Source: Clostridium homopropionicum DSM 5847
Lineage (GTDB): Bacteria; Bacillota; Clostridia; Clostridiales; Clostridiaceae
Direction: 5' to 3'
Assembly: GCF_001263795.1 (NCBI RefSeq)
Contig: NZ_LHUR01000012.1
Location: 124,001-188,000, forward strand
DNA length: 64,000 nt
Made by a program: the position numbers and the translations under genes. The notes under the pieces are model-generated. The model worked only from the letters and a program-made list of their open reading frames with translations. It did no database searches and had not been told where the DNA came from. Position 1 is the stretch's first letter. Each line of letters begins with the position of its first letter. Positions 55,097-62,847 of the stretch are shown here, one piece after another.

Positions 55097-55124
55097 ATGT
55101 TCAGGAAATCATCTCCCTGAACAT
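55097..55124 (-). terminator. Terminator of the etfB-etfA-glcD-acd operon
   Basis: A perfect 9-bp stem (55097-55105 with 55116-55124) followed on the minus strand by TTTGTTTTT lies 29 bp after the acyl-CoA dehydrogenase stop. Confidence 0.75.
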
Positions 55125-55152
55125 CCGTTTTTTATTAAATTTTAGTTATCTA

Positions 55153-56295
55153 TTATTTAACACCCATCCATCCAGAAATTACCATCATTTGAACTTCTGA
55201 TGTTCCTTCATAAATTTCTGTTATTTTTGCATCACGCATCATTCTTTCAATTGGATAATCACTTATAAATCCATAGCCACCAAATAATTGTAAACAACGT
55301 CTTGTTACATCACTGGCATTGTTAGCAGCAACTAATTTTGCCATAGAAGCTAAATGTGAAAATTTTTCATGATTATCCATTGCACATGCAGCTTGATATA
55401 CTAGAAGTTTTGCAGCTTCTGTATTCGCTCTCATTTTAGCAAGTTCAAATTGTGTATTTTGGAATTTTGAAAGAGAACGTCCAAATTGAACACGTTCATT
55501 AACATATTTTACAGTTTCATCTATCGCACCTTCTGCAATACCAAGAGCTTGTGCAGCAACACCAATACGGCCTCCATCAAGAGTTGCCATTGCAATGTTA
55601 AATCCTTTACCTTCTTCTCCTAAAAGATTTTCCTTTGGAACTTTGCAATTATCAAAGACTAATTCACATGTAGCAGATGCTCGGATTCCCATCTTTAATT
55701 CATGAGTTCCAATAGAAAAACCTGGGAAATCTTTTTCAACGATAAACGCTGACATACCTTTTGTTCCTTTACTCTTATCTGTCAATGCAAAAATAATATA
55801 TATGTCTGCATATCCTGCATTAGTAATAAAGATCTTGCTGCCATTTAATACATAATGGTCTCCTTCTAATACAGCTGTTGTCTTTGCCATAGAAGCATCA
55901 GTTCCAGCAGAAGGTTCTGTTAATGCAAATGCACCTAACTTTTCACCTGAAGCAAGTGGTTTTAAATATTTCTCTTTTTGTTCATCTGTACCATATGTGT
56001 AAATTGGTGTTGCGCAAAGACTTGTATGCACTGAAACAATAATACCTGTTGATGCACAACATTTAGATAATTCTTCTACACATTGTACATAACTTAATGT
56101 ATCCATTCCAGCTCCGCCAAATTCTTCAGGGAATGGAATTCCAAGTAAGCCCATTTCAGCCATTTTGGCTACATTTTCTTCTGGGAAGCGCATACTTTCA
56201 TCAATTTCTTTTGCAATTGGCTTTACTTCATTTTCTGCAAAATCACGATACATTTCTTGTAATTGTTGATGATTTTCATCTTGTTTAAAATTCAT
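55153..56295 (-). CDS. Acyl-CoA dehydrogenase, short-chain (butyryl-CoA dehydrogenase-like)
   Basis: The 380-residue FAD enzyme has the family landmarks [14 protein letters not shown] and [38 protein letters not shown], and the catalytic glutamate in [12 protein letters not shown] near residue 367. It interconverts a short acyl-CoA and its enoyl-CoA in partnership with EtfAB. It is last in an operon with EtfB, EtfA and a GlcD-type dehydrogenase, not with crotonase/thiolase genes. So it may act on a lactate-derived acyl-CoA such as acrylyl-CoA, or simply share the Etf. The substrate is unproven. Confidence 0.9.
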   Translation of the reverse strand: MNFKQDENHQQLQEMYRDFAENEVKPIAKEIDESMRFPEENVAKMAEMGLLGIPFPEEFGGAGMDTLSYVQCVEELSKCCASTGIIVSVHTSLCATPIYTYGTDEQKEKYLKPLASGEKLGAFALTEPSAGTDASMAKTTAVLEGDHYVLNGSKIFITNAGYADIYIIFALTDKSKGTKGMSAFIVEKDFPGFSIGTHELKMGIRASATCELVFDNCKVPKENLLGEEGKGFNIAMATLDGGRIGVAAQALGIAEGAIDETVKYVNERVQFGRSLSKFQNTQFELAKMRANTEAAKLLVYQAACAMDNHEKFSHLASMAKLVAANNASDVTRRCLQLFGGYGFISDYPIERMMRDAKITEIYEGTSEVQMMVISGWMGVK

Positions 56296-56343
56296 GTGAA
56301 TTTCCTACCTTTCATTTTTATATTTGTATGTCAATTGTTTTTA

Positions 56344-57777
56344 TTAGTTGTTACTATCTAATTGGTAACATACTTTACCTGGGTTCATAATAGAATTTGG
56401 GTCAAACACTTTTTTAATGCCTTTCATTAATTCCATATTTATTTCTCCAACACTATCAACTAAATAGCGGACCTTTCCACTGCCAATTCCATGTTCTCCT
56501 GAAACAAGACCTCCGCATTTTGTTGCTTCTGGGTAAATAATATCAAAGAATTTATCAACTCTTGTTTTAAATTCTGCTTCTTCTAAATCGTTACTGCATT
56601 GGTATATGTGAAGATTTCCATCTCCCGCATGTCCAAAACTTCTAATATTAAGTCCACATTCTTCACCAGTTTTATTTACAAATTCAAGATAAGAAGCAAT
56701 CTTATTTACTGGAACTACTACATCACATTCATCTAATAATTTTGTTTCTGCCATAATTGCTTCTAAGAAACTAGAACGTGCAGCCCATGCATCTTTCATC
56801 TTTGCAGGTGTATCAGCTACAAGAACATCAATTGCTCCTGCTTCTAATACTATTTCACTAGCTTGTTCAATAAGGTTATTTAATTCATCTTCATTACTTG
56901 CATCTATAGTAACAAGTAAATAAGCATTTGCAGTTACTCCATCAATTACTTGTGGGAATACGCTCTTTCCAATATATCTTTCACTAGCTAGAACAATTTC
57001 TCTTTCCATAAATTCCAATGCTTGTGGATTTACGTTTGCCATTTTTAATTTAGGAACAGTAGAAATACAATCATGCAAGTTTTCAAAAGGAACAATCAAA
57101 CTAGCAACTACCTTTGGTGCTGGCATGATTTTCAAAGTAAGTTCTGTAATAACTCCAAGGGTACCTTCTGAACCAATCATCAAATCCAAAAGGCTGTAAC
57201 CTGAACTTGTTTTTGATACTGTAGCTCCAAAGTTAGTAATTTCTCCTGTTGGAAGAACAACTGTCATTGCACGTACATAATCACGTGTTGCTCCGTATTT
57301 AACAGCTCTCATTCCACCAGCATTTGTTGAAACATTTCCACCTAAGCAAGCGAACTTTTCACCAGGGTCTGGAGCATATAATAATCCTTGTTTTGCACAA
57401 TCTTCTGCAAGATCATTTAACAAAACACCTGCTTGAACATTAACAACAAAATTTTCTAAATCATAAGAAAGTATTTTATTCATCTTTGTAAGATCAATTA
57501 AAACTCCTCCTAAAAGAGGAACTGCTCCACCTGTAAGTCCTGTTCCTGATCCTCTTGGAGTTACTGGTATCTTATGTTCATTACATATTTTTACTACTGC
57601 AGCAACTTCCTCTGTAGAATGTGCCATAAATACAACTTCCGGAGCTGTTTTTCCATAAATAGGCATTTCATCATGACTATAATCTTCATTGATATCATCG
57701 CCTGTTAAAATATGTCCTGGAGCTGCCTCCTGTAATTTTGTGATTAATTCTTCTGTTAATTTATTATACTCAGCCAT
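56344..57777 (-). CDS. FAD-linked D-2-hydroxyacid (lactate/glycolate) dehydrogenase, GlcD type
   Basis: The 477-residue flavoprotein is of the VAO family. The FAD-binding PRGSGTGLTGGAVPLLGGVLIDLTKMNKI and GGNVSTNAGGMRAVKYGATRDYV are near residues 75-155, with the substrate-side signature SFGHAGDGNLHIY and GLVSGEHGIG in the C-terminal half. Beside EtfAB this is the arrangement of the electron-confurcating lactate dehydrogenase of anaerobes (LctBCD). There, NAD+ is reduced by lactate at the cost of reduced ferredoxin. ATG 57777 is preferred over 57786, which would sit directly on AGGA. Confidence 0.9.
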   Translation of the reverse strand: MAEYNKLTEELITKLQEAAPGHILTGDDINEDYSHDEMPIYGKTAPEVVFMAHSTEEVAAVVKICNEHKIPVTPRGSGTGLTGGAVPLLGGVLIDLTKMNKILSYDLENFVVNVQAGVLLNDLAEDCAKQGLLYAPDPGEKFACLGGNVSTNAGGMRAVKYGATRDYVRAMTVVLPTGEITNFGATVSKTSSGYSLLDLMIGSEGTLGVITELTLKIMPAPKVVASLIVPFENLHDCISTVPKLKMANVNPQALEFMEREIVLASERYIGKSVFPQVIDGVTANAYLLVTIDASNEDELNNLIEQASEIVLEAGAIDVLVADTPAKMKDAWAARSSFLEAIMAETKLLDECDVVVPVNKIASYLEFVNKTGEECGLNIRSFGHAGDGNLHIYQCSNDLEEAEFKTRVDKFFDIIYPEATKCGGLVSGEHGIGSGKVRYLVDSVGEINMELMKGIKKVFDPNSIMNPGKVCYQLDSNN

Positions 57778-57782
57778 TATAA

Positions 57783-58724
57783 TCATTCCTTTCCTTTTAC
57801 TTTCTTCATTTCTTCAATCATAACTGGAAGAATCTCAGTTACATTTCCAACAATAGCCACATTAGCTATTTCAAAAATTGGAGCATCTTCATCTTTATTA
57901 ATTGCCACAATATAATTAGAACCTGACATTCCAGATGTATGTTGTGTTGCTCCAGAAATACCACATGCAATATAAAGTTTTGGTGCTACAATCTTTCCTG
58001 ATTGCCCAACTTGATGTGCACGAGAAATCCATCCATCTTCAATTGGTGGTCTTGTTGCACCTACTACACCACCAAGTACTCGTGCTAATTCTTCAACAAG
58101 TTTGAAATTTTCTGGATTTCCCATTCCACGTCCGCCAGATACAATAACTTCTGCTTCTTCTAAATTAACAGATTCAGAAATTTCTTTTACTGTATCAACA
58201 ATTTTTGCCTTAACAGCACTAGCTGGAATTTCTACTTTTTTCTCTGTAACACCTGCATTTGAAGCAGCCTCTGGCTTTGGAAAACTTCCATTTCTAATTG
58301 TAACTACGGCAGTACCTTCTACTTCAATATGTTCTAAAATTGTACCGCCATAAGCTGGTCTAGTGTATATAACCTTACTATCAGTTTTACTCATTCCTAT
58401 TACATCACTTACACATCCTAAACACATACGTCCTGCAATACGTGGTGCAATATCTTTAGCCAATGCTGTATTTGCTAATAAAATAATGTCTGGATTTTGT
58501 TCCTTAACAGTTTCTGATAATACTTCTGTAAAAGTATCACAGTCTGCAGCAGTATCTATATAAATAACTGGAATTCCTAAAGCGGCTACTGTATCTGCAG
58601 CAGCCCTGTTACCTACTATAAGAGCTGTTCCTTCAGCATCTAATGCTTTTACTGCACTAATCAATTCAAGGCTTCCGCCTAAAGCTTTTTCTCCATCTGT
58701 TTCAATAAACAATAATGCTTTCAT
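57783..58724 (-). CDS. etfA: Electron transfer flavoprotein alpha subunit
   Basis: The 313-residue protein has the C-terminal FAD domain landmarks SGGRGMGNPENFKLVEELA, GATRPPIEDGW, QVGQSGKIVAPKLYIACGISGATQHTSGM and AINKDEDAPIFEIA. It lacks the N-terminal ferredoxin domain found in some lactate-dehydrogenase EtfA proteins. With EtfB it accepts or bifurcates electrons between NADH, ferredoxin and the dehydrogenases of this operon. Its stop overlaps the region of the glcD start. Confidence 0.95.
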   Translation of the reverse strand: MKALLFIETDGEKALGGSLELISAVKALDAEGTALIVGNRAAADTVAALGIPVIYIDTAADCDTFTEVLSETVKEQNPDIILLANTALAKDIAPRIAGRMCLGCVSDVIGMSKTDSKVIYTRPAYGGTILEHIEVEGTAVVTIRNGSFPKPEAASNAGVTEKKVEIPASAVKAKIVDTVKEISESVNLEEAEVIVSGGRGMGNPENFKLVEELARVLGGVVGATRPPIEDGWISRAHQVGQSGKIVAPKLYIACGISGATQHTSGMSGSNYIVAINKDEDAPIFEIANVAIVGNVTEILPVMIEEMKKVKGKE

Positions 58725-58741
58725 ACTTTACTTTTCCCTCC

Positions 58742-59527
58742 TTAGATTGCCTTATCTTTTTTCATTTGCTCAAGAGCAGCACTTACTGCTAGTGCAGCAT
58801 CTTTCTCTTGAATTTTGATACCAGCCTCTTTCTTAGGAGGTTCAACATACTCGATGCAACGTACTTTTGCTTGTTTTACCTCTCCAATTTCTGCTGCTGA
58901 ATAAGTTGGAATAACTGCCTTACGACTTGCCATCTTAGTTTTAATAGTAGGATAACGTGGATCATAATCTGGTTTACTTATTGTTACTACAGCTGGAGAT
59001 GCTATAGAAACTATATTATATCCTTCTTCAGTTTCTTGATGAACTTCCATGGCATCATCTTTCAAATTAACTTCAACTACGCTGCTAACAAAGCCTGTTC
59101 CTAATTTTTCAGCAAGCATTGCTCCTACTTGACCAGTAATTTCATCTGTGGATTCCTTACCACAAAGAATTAAATCAAATTTTTTATCTTTTTCTTTTTC
59201 AATTTTATGAATAGCATCTACTAAAACATCAGCTGTCCCAATTGAGTCTAAAGCTGCAAATGAATCATCTTTTACAAAAAATGCTTCTTTAGCTCCTACG
59301 GCAAGACAATTTTTTAATGTGTTTAAAGAATCCTCTGCTCCAACATTTAATACACTAACATTTCCTCCATTAGCTTCCATAAACCGAACTGCTAGCTCTA
59401 ATGCATATGTGTCAAATGCATTTGCTACCAAACTGACTCCATTCAAACTAGGTTTTTTCTTCTCCTTATCCAAATGGATTTCAATAGAATCATCCGGAAC
59501 CTGTTTTACACAAATAAGAATCTCCAT
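58742..59527 (-). CDS. etfB: Electron transfer flavoprotein beta subunit
   Basis: The 261-residue protein starts MEILICVKQVPDDSIEIH and contains NAFDTYALELAVRF, LILCGKESTDEITGQVGAMLAEKLG and VVTISKPDYDPRYPTIKTKMASRK. The last of these is the EtfB signature region. In bifurcating Etfs this subunit binds the second FAD and NAD(H). It is the first gene of the operon; GGAG lies before the start, and a GntR-type operator candidate stands 171 bp upstream. Confidence 0.95.
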   Translation of the reverse strand: MEILICVKQVPDDSIEIHLDKEKKKPSLNGVSLVANAFDTYALELAVRFMEANGGNVSVLNVGAEDSLNTLKNCLAVGAKEAFFVKDDSFAALDSIGTADVLVDAIHKIEKEKDKKFDLILCGKESTDEITGQVGAMLAEKLGTGFVSSVVEVNLKDDAMEVHQETEEGYNIVSIASPAVVTISKPDYDPRYPTIKTKMASRKAVIPTYSAAEIGEVKQAKVRCIEYVEPPKKEAGIKIQEKDAALAVSAALEQMKKDKAI

Positions 59528-59697
59528 ACTATCCTTCTCCTTTATACTTTTTACATTTTTATATTATTGTATATGTTTACATGATTAAAATGTTTTTTGA
59601 TAGAACCATTGTGTATTTAAATTTTTATAAAGTACCATTTTATAAAATTGTTTCGATTTAGTTTCTACAAAAGAATTATCTGCCGTCTGTTGTCTGC

Positions 59698-59708
59698 TGG
59701 TCTTACCA
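59698..59708. promoter_or_regulatory. Candidate FadR/LldR-type (GntR) operator
   Basis: TGGTCTTACCA fits the TGGT-N3-ACCA palindrome bound by FadR, PdhR and LldR regulators. It lies upstream of a putative lactate-oxidation operon, which suits an LldR-like regulator. The regulator gene is not in the window. Confidence 0.4.
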
Positions 59709-59795
59709 ATTTATATTTATAATTTTAGCACAATATATAAAATATTTCAATGATTTATATAATTTTTTTCATGACAAACGCAAGGCTTAGCAGAA

Positions 59796-59832
59796 TAATT
59801 ATACCACTATAACTAAGTATGGATAAATGCTG
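59796..59832. repeat. Direct repeat flanking the etf/acd module, right copy
   Basis: Partner of 54954-54992; 33 of 39 aligned columns are identical. The pair encloses the whole etfB-etfA-glcD-acd operon. Confidence 0.6.
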
Positions 59833-59866
59833 CTATATTTATGCAATATCTTAATCCTGACACTTC

Positions 59867-59930
59867 AGGTGGTTTTCTTTAAACAACAAGAAAACCACCT
59901 ACTGATAAAATGCTTTTTATAAGTAGGTGG
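59867..59930 (-). terminator. Terminator with mutually exclusive hairpins after the CrtI-like gene
   Basis: CCACCTACT (59895-59903) can pair with AGTAGGTGG (59922-59930), giving a minus-strand terminator followed by TTTTCTTG. The overlapping segment 59888-59900 can instead pair with 59867-59879 (13 bp). Confidence 0.55.
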
Positions 59931-60048
59931 TGGATTATTTCCCTAAGATGATCGTCATTGATACAAATTTATTATTCATTTTGTTTAGTATGTTTCCTTA
60001 TATGGGTTGTGTTCCACAAGAAAAATAATACTGATATGCAACAATATC

Positions 60049-61572
60049 CTATCTGTCTTTAAAGTATTCAGTAAAATCCTTTTTCAGATCAATTCCTTCT
60101 CTTTTCAGAATCTCCTTTGCAAGATAATAGCCACTTGCCATAACTCCTGCAACTCCGAAGCCAGGAAATACCCATTGCCCCACTAAATATAAATCTTTTA
60201 TATCAGTTCTCTGCTTTAGATATTTTCCATACTGAGACTGTTCTACGGACCATCCCATAAAGGAACCGTTTTTACTGTACGTATATCTCTCATAGGTCAC
60301 AGGAGAAGAAAGCTCATGATATGAAACCGCATCAACAAAATCTCTGCCCATATGTTTACCAATACGGTCCATCAGAATTTTCTCGACTTCTTTCTTTAAT
60401 GTCTTATATTTTTCACCGCGCTTTCTATTATCTTCGGTTTCCCAATAATTATGATACTCATAACTGATTGGAACTAACGCTACCAAAGATCGGAACTCAT
60501 CGCCCTCTCTCTTAGGATAAATATAAATGATAATAGGTGCTGTTTCAGGTGTATATTCTTCTGTTCTCTTACTATAATCTTTCTTTGCAAGAATGCTTAT
60601 TCCTTCTAAATTATTAAGGCTATATTTATCCTCATCAAAGGACATAAATAAGGCAGCTACCGGTTCAAATATCTTTCTTCCCGAAATTGCCTTTTTCATT
60701 TTTTTCTTTGCAGCAACTTTATCTGAAATCCATTCATATGTAAACTGTGGAGATGCATTACTGATAACAGCGCCATGATACTCTGTTCCATCTTTTGTCT
60801 TTACACCATATGCCTGGTTATCTTTAACCAATATTTCAGTCACTTCGGTATTCAGCTTCAATTCTCCTCCTAGATGATTGAGCCCTTTAACTGCCGCATC
60901 CGGAATTGCCTGCATTCCATTGACAGGGTAAAAGTTTTTGCCATATACCCACCACTGATATGCAAAAGACATGAATACCATAGGATACGGGGCTTTTGAA
61001 TAAATTATGGTCTTCAATTCATCAGAAGTCGTAAATAAATCCAGTATCTTGTAGGCATCTTTATTTCCATACTTCATAAACATAGGGCGTTGCTTCTTTG
61101 CATTCATGCCAAACTTAATTAACTGGAAAAGATTCATGTCATAGGGTGGTTCTGGTGCTTCAGTTCCGGAAAACATCTCTGTAATAATAGTTTCCATGAT
61201 ATCAAAAATACGATTAACATCATTTTTACTATTCGGAAACTGCTTGAGAAAACTCCCACGAACATTTCCATGCTCAAAATCATATTCCTTTCCATCAATA
61301 AAGCATTTCAAATCTCCTCCAAGTGGTTTTGCCTCCACTTGCGGCGCATTCCAAAATTCCATAAATTGCGGTATGGCCTGTCCTTCTTTCAATTCATATA
61401 AACCATGGATGCCAAGATCAAAGTGGACACCTTTTCGTGAAAAAGAAGTCACCAAACCTCCAGGTATATTATGTTTTTCTAGTACCAGAACCTTTTTATT
61501 ATATTTGGCGAGAAAGTTTGCAACACTTAATCCACCCATTCCTGATCCAATAATAATGTAGTCATACTGCAT
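60049..61572 (-). CDS. Phytoene-desaturase/CrtI-like FAD oxidoreductase
   Basis: The 507-residue flavoprotein has an N-terminal dinucleotide fold (YDYIIIGSGMGGLSVANFLAKYNKKVLVLEKHNIPGG) and a C-terminal FAD contact (DLYLVGQWVFPGFGVAGVMASGYYLAKEIL). These are the two hallmarks of the CrtI/retinol-saturase group. No carotenoid genes are nearby, so the substrate is unknown and may be a lipid or isoprenoid. The frame opens at 61596, but ATG 61572 with AGAGGA is the better start. It is a single gene with its own terminator. Confidence 0.85.
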   Translation of the reverse strand: MQYDYIIIGSGMGGLSVANFLAKYNKKVLVLEKHNIPGGLVTSFSRKGVHFDLGIHGLYELKEGQAIPQFMEFWNAPQVEAKPLGGDLKCFIDGKEYDFEHGNVRGSFLKQFPNSKNDVNRIFDIMETIITEMFSGTEAPEPPYDMNLFQLIKFGMNAKKQRPMFMKYGNKDAYKILDLFTTSDELKTIIYSKAPYPMVFMSFAYQWWVYGKNFYPVNGMQAIPDAAVKGLNHLGGELKLNTEVTEILVKDNQAYGVKTKDGTEYHGAVISNASPQFTYEWISDKVAAKKKMKKAISGRKIFEPVAALFMSFDEDKYSLNNLEGISILAKKDYSKRTEEYTPETAPIIIYIYPKREGDEFRSLVALVPISYEYHNYWETEDNRKRGEKYKTLKKEVEKILMDRIGKHMGRDFVDAVSYHELSSPVTYERYTYSKNGSFMGWSVEQSQYGKYLKQRTDIKDLYLVGQWVFPGFGVAGVMASGYYLAKEILKREGIDLKKDFTEYFKDR

Positions 61573-61909
61573 AATCTTTATCCTCTTTAAAACCAAAGAT
61601 TTATCCCTTACCTTACCATTATCACATTATATGTGAATGGATTCAATCTATTTCTTAGCTTCTAAATAAAGAAACCCTCGGGAATGACGTAAACATGACA
61701 CACTCCACGTGCCCTATCTAGGAGAACTTATCAAAAACTATAAATATTAATTTTAACAAATATTTTTTGAACACTCCGAGCATGTTTACCTTATATTTAT
61801 GGTTAAGTATTTAAAATTTAAAGAAAAACAGCCTCATTTTTACCCCTAGAAACGTCAAAAGTCCTTGAAACCAAGGACTTTCTATTGTATCAAAATTATA
61901 GTTTATGTA
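61573..61909. other. Gene-free interval between the CrtI-like gene and ssrA
   Basis: No gene is supported. A patch at 61675-61735 is richer in G+C than its surroundings. GTAAACATG (61689-61697) and CATGTTTAC (61781-61789) form a 9-bp inverted repeat 83 bases apart. The ssrA terminator closes the interval. Confidence 0.5.
61858..61881 (-). terminator. Terminator of ssrA
   Basis: A 10-bp perfect stem (61858-61867 with 61872-61881) lies 29 bp past the CCA end of the tmRNA gene. Confidence 0.75.
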
Positions 61910-62549
61910 TGGTGGAGGCGAGGGGACACATTTTCCCATTGTTTCCAAATGGTGCTGACTATATCTTAAGCTTAATTAAGAATTAAGCCCCTTGGCGTTT
62001 TATAGAAGCCATAATATAGTTTTGAAGCTTCTATCCTAGTACTTCAATATTCACTGTTTTATGAACTTAGAAGCCTATGAGTCGATACGCGGCTGTTGAG
62101 TTTCCTCACATACCACTCGGTATTGCCGTCGTCTATAATAACGTTACGGTTTCACCGATAAAGCCAAGTTTTCACTTATGAATCACTTCATAAGGCGACT
62201 CTTTTATGAATCGAACCCCTGTCCGAAAGCAGCAACACTACAGCATCTCCGAGTGCAGTCCTTAATTTGACATTCCCTCCACTAGACGCCTAAGGACAGG
62301 CTTCCAGTTTCAGTAGCTTCATGTTTTCCGTTCCAAGGTCAAAGCTTTCCAAGGCTCGGTTCCCCACTAATTGACGCCCTATCCCAAGTCGTGGGACTCT
62401 CGGGTAGGACGAGCGGCTTAATTAAGCTGCTAAAGCGTAATTTTCTTCTGCGTTTATATTTAATTCCCAGTTTTTTAACGCTGGTCCAGGAAACCATCGA
62501 CTCGCTTCTGTAGCACAACACACCCCCGTCGAAAGCCATGTACGCCCCC
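61910..62549 (-). ncRNA. ssrA: tmRNA (ssrA) interrupted by an intron in the T-loop
   Basis: The minus strand starts GGGGGCGTACATGGCTTTCGACGGGG, the tRNA-like 5' end, and finishes CGCCTCCACCA. GGGGGCG pairs with CGCCTCC as acceptor stem and CCA is encoded. The tag frame GCA...GCT TAA (62451-62422) encodes AEENYALAA, followed by pseudoknot-rich sequence. The gene spans 640 nt instead of about 350 because 283 nt split the T-arm: exon 1 (62549-62210, 340 nt) ends AGGGGTTCGAT and exon 2 (61926-61910, 17 nt) begins TCCCCT. Joining them restores a 5-bp T stem with the 7-nt loop UUCGAUU and a 357-nt RNA. tmRNA with SmpB frees stalled ribosomes and tags the protein. Confidence 0.95.
61927..62209 (-). 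mobile_element. Group I self-splicing intron in tmRNA
   Basis: The 283-nt intron lies after the U of exon 1 CGAU. P1 is exact: CGAUUC pairs with GAGUCG around a 6-nt loop, placing the required U-G pair at the splice site. P2 (CUUAUGAA/UUCAUAAG) follows. P7 is formed by GACU and the AGUC of AAGAUAUAGUC (61957-61967), the classic group I core; a P8 hairpin rich in UUAAUU precedes it. P9 is CCAUU/AAUGG. The intron ends in G, as group I introns must. No homing endonuclease is encoded. Introns at this position have been described in a clostridial tmRNA. Confidence 0.9.
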
Positions 62550-62847
62550 GTGTTATAAAATTCAGGTAGTATTGCATTACCTTTAATTTAAAAACGCATT
62601 CTATTATCACTATATTTTATCATTATCAATCATCACCGTCAATACGCTCTATTGAAGTGACAAATACTATAATACAATATACACTAAAGGTTATCAATAG
62701 GATTTTACAGTATTTTTTCTTAAAATAATGGAAGTATACTATATAATTATAACCAGTTACTAAAAAGTATATTCTTTTAGACAAATTATATTACCTGCTA
62801 GTAACTGGTATCTAATTTAATAATTTCCATATTTTAAAACATAGTTT
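62550..62847. other. Interval between ssrA and the permease gene, with inverted repeat
   Basis: The ssrA promoter must lie just after 62550; a TTATAA on the minus strand at about 62556 is the only -10 candidate. ACCAGTTACTA (62752-62762) and TAGTAACTGGT (62799-62809) form a perfect 11-bp inverted repeat with an inner CTAAAAG/CTTTTTAG-type hairpin. It probably ends the permease transcript, although no long U run follows. Confidence 0.45.

Larger units (their letters stand above)
54693..55152. other. Gene-free interval with Fur-like box, repeat, tmRNA-end-like 12-mer and two terminators
   Basis: No supported gene is seen in these 460 bases. Besides the Fur-like box they hold a 39-nt repeat (54954-54992) that recurs at 59796-59832, the 12-mer TGGTGGAGGCGA identical to the 3' end of ssrA (55064-55075), and minus-strand hairpins at 55021-55043 and 55097-55124. 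Confidence 0.6.
59528..60048. other. Gene-free interval: etfB promoter region and alternative hairpins
   Basis: No coding frame is supported in these 520 AT-rich bases. They hold the GntR-type palindrome at 59698-59708, the right copy of the 39-nt repeat (59796-59832), and three complementary segments (59867-59879, 59888-59903, 59922-59930) that can fold in two exclusive ways. The etfB promoter should lie between 59528 and about 59700, but no clear boxes can be picked. Confidence 0.6.

Noticed and set aside
55064-61921. Intact prophage or integrative element
   Set aside because: No integrase, recombinase, replication or structural gene is present; only a 12-bp repeat hints at past integration.
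61910-62549. Two-piece (permuted) tmRNA
   Set aside because: 5' and 3' ends are in the normal order and the insert sits in the T-loop with group I intron pairing, not between permuted halves.
62339-62610. Two minus-strand frames of 66 and 62 codons
   Set aside because: They lie inside the tmRNA gene; one merely runs into the tag sequence AEENYALAA.
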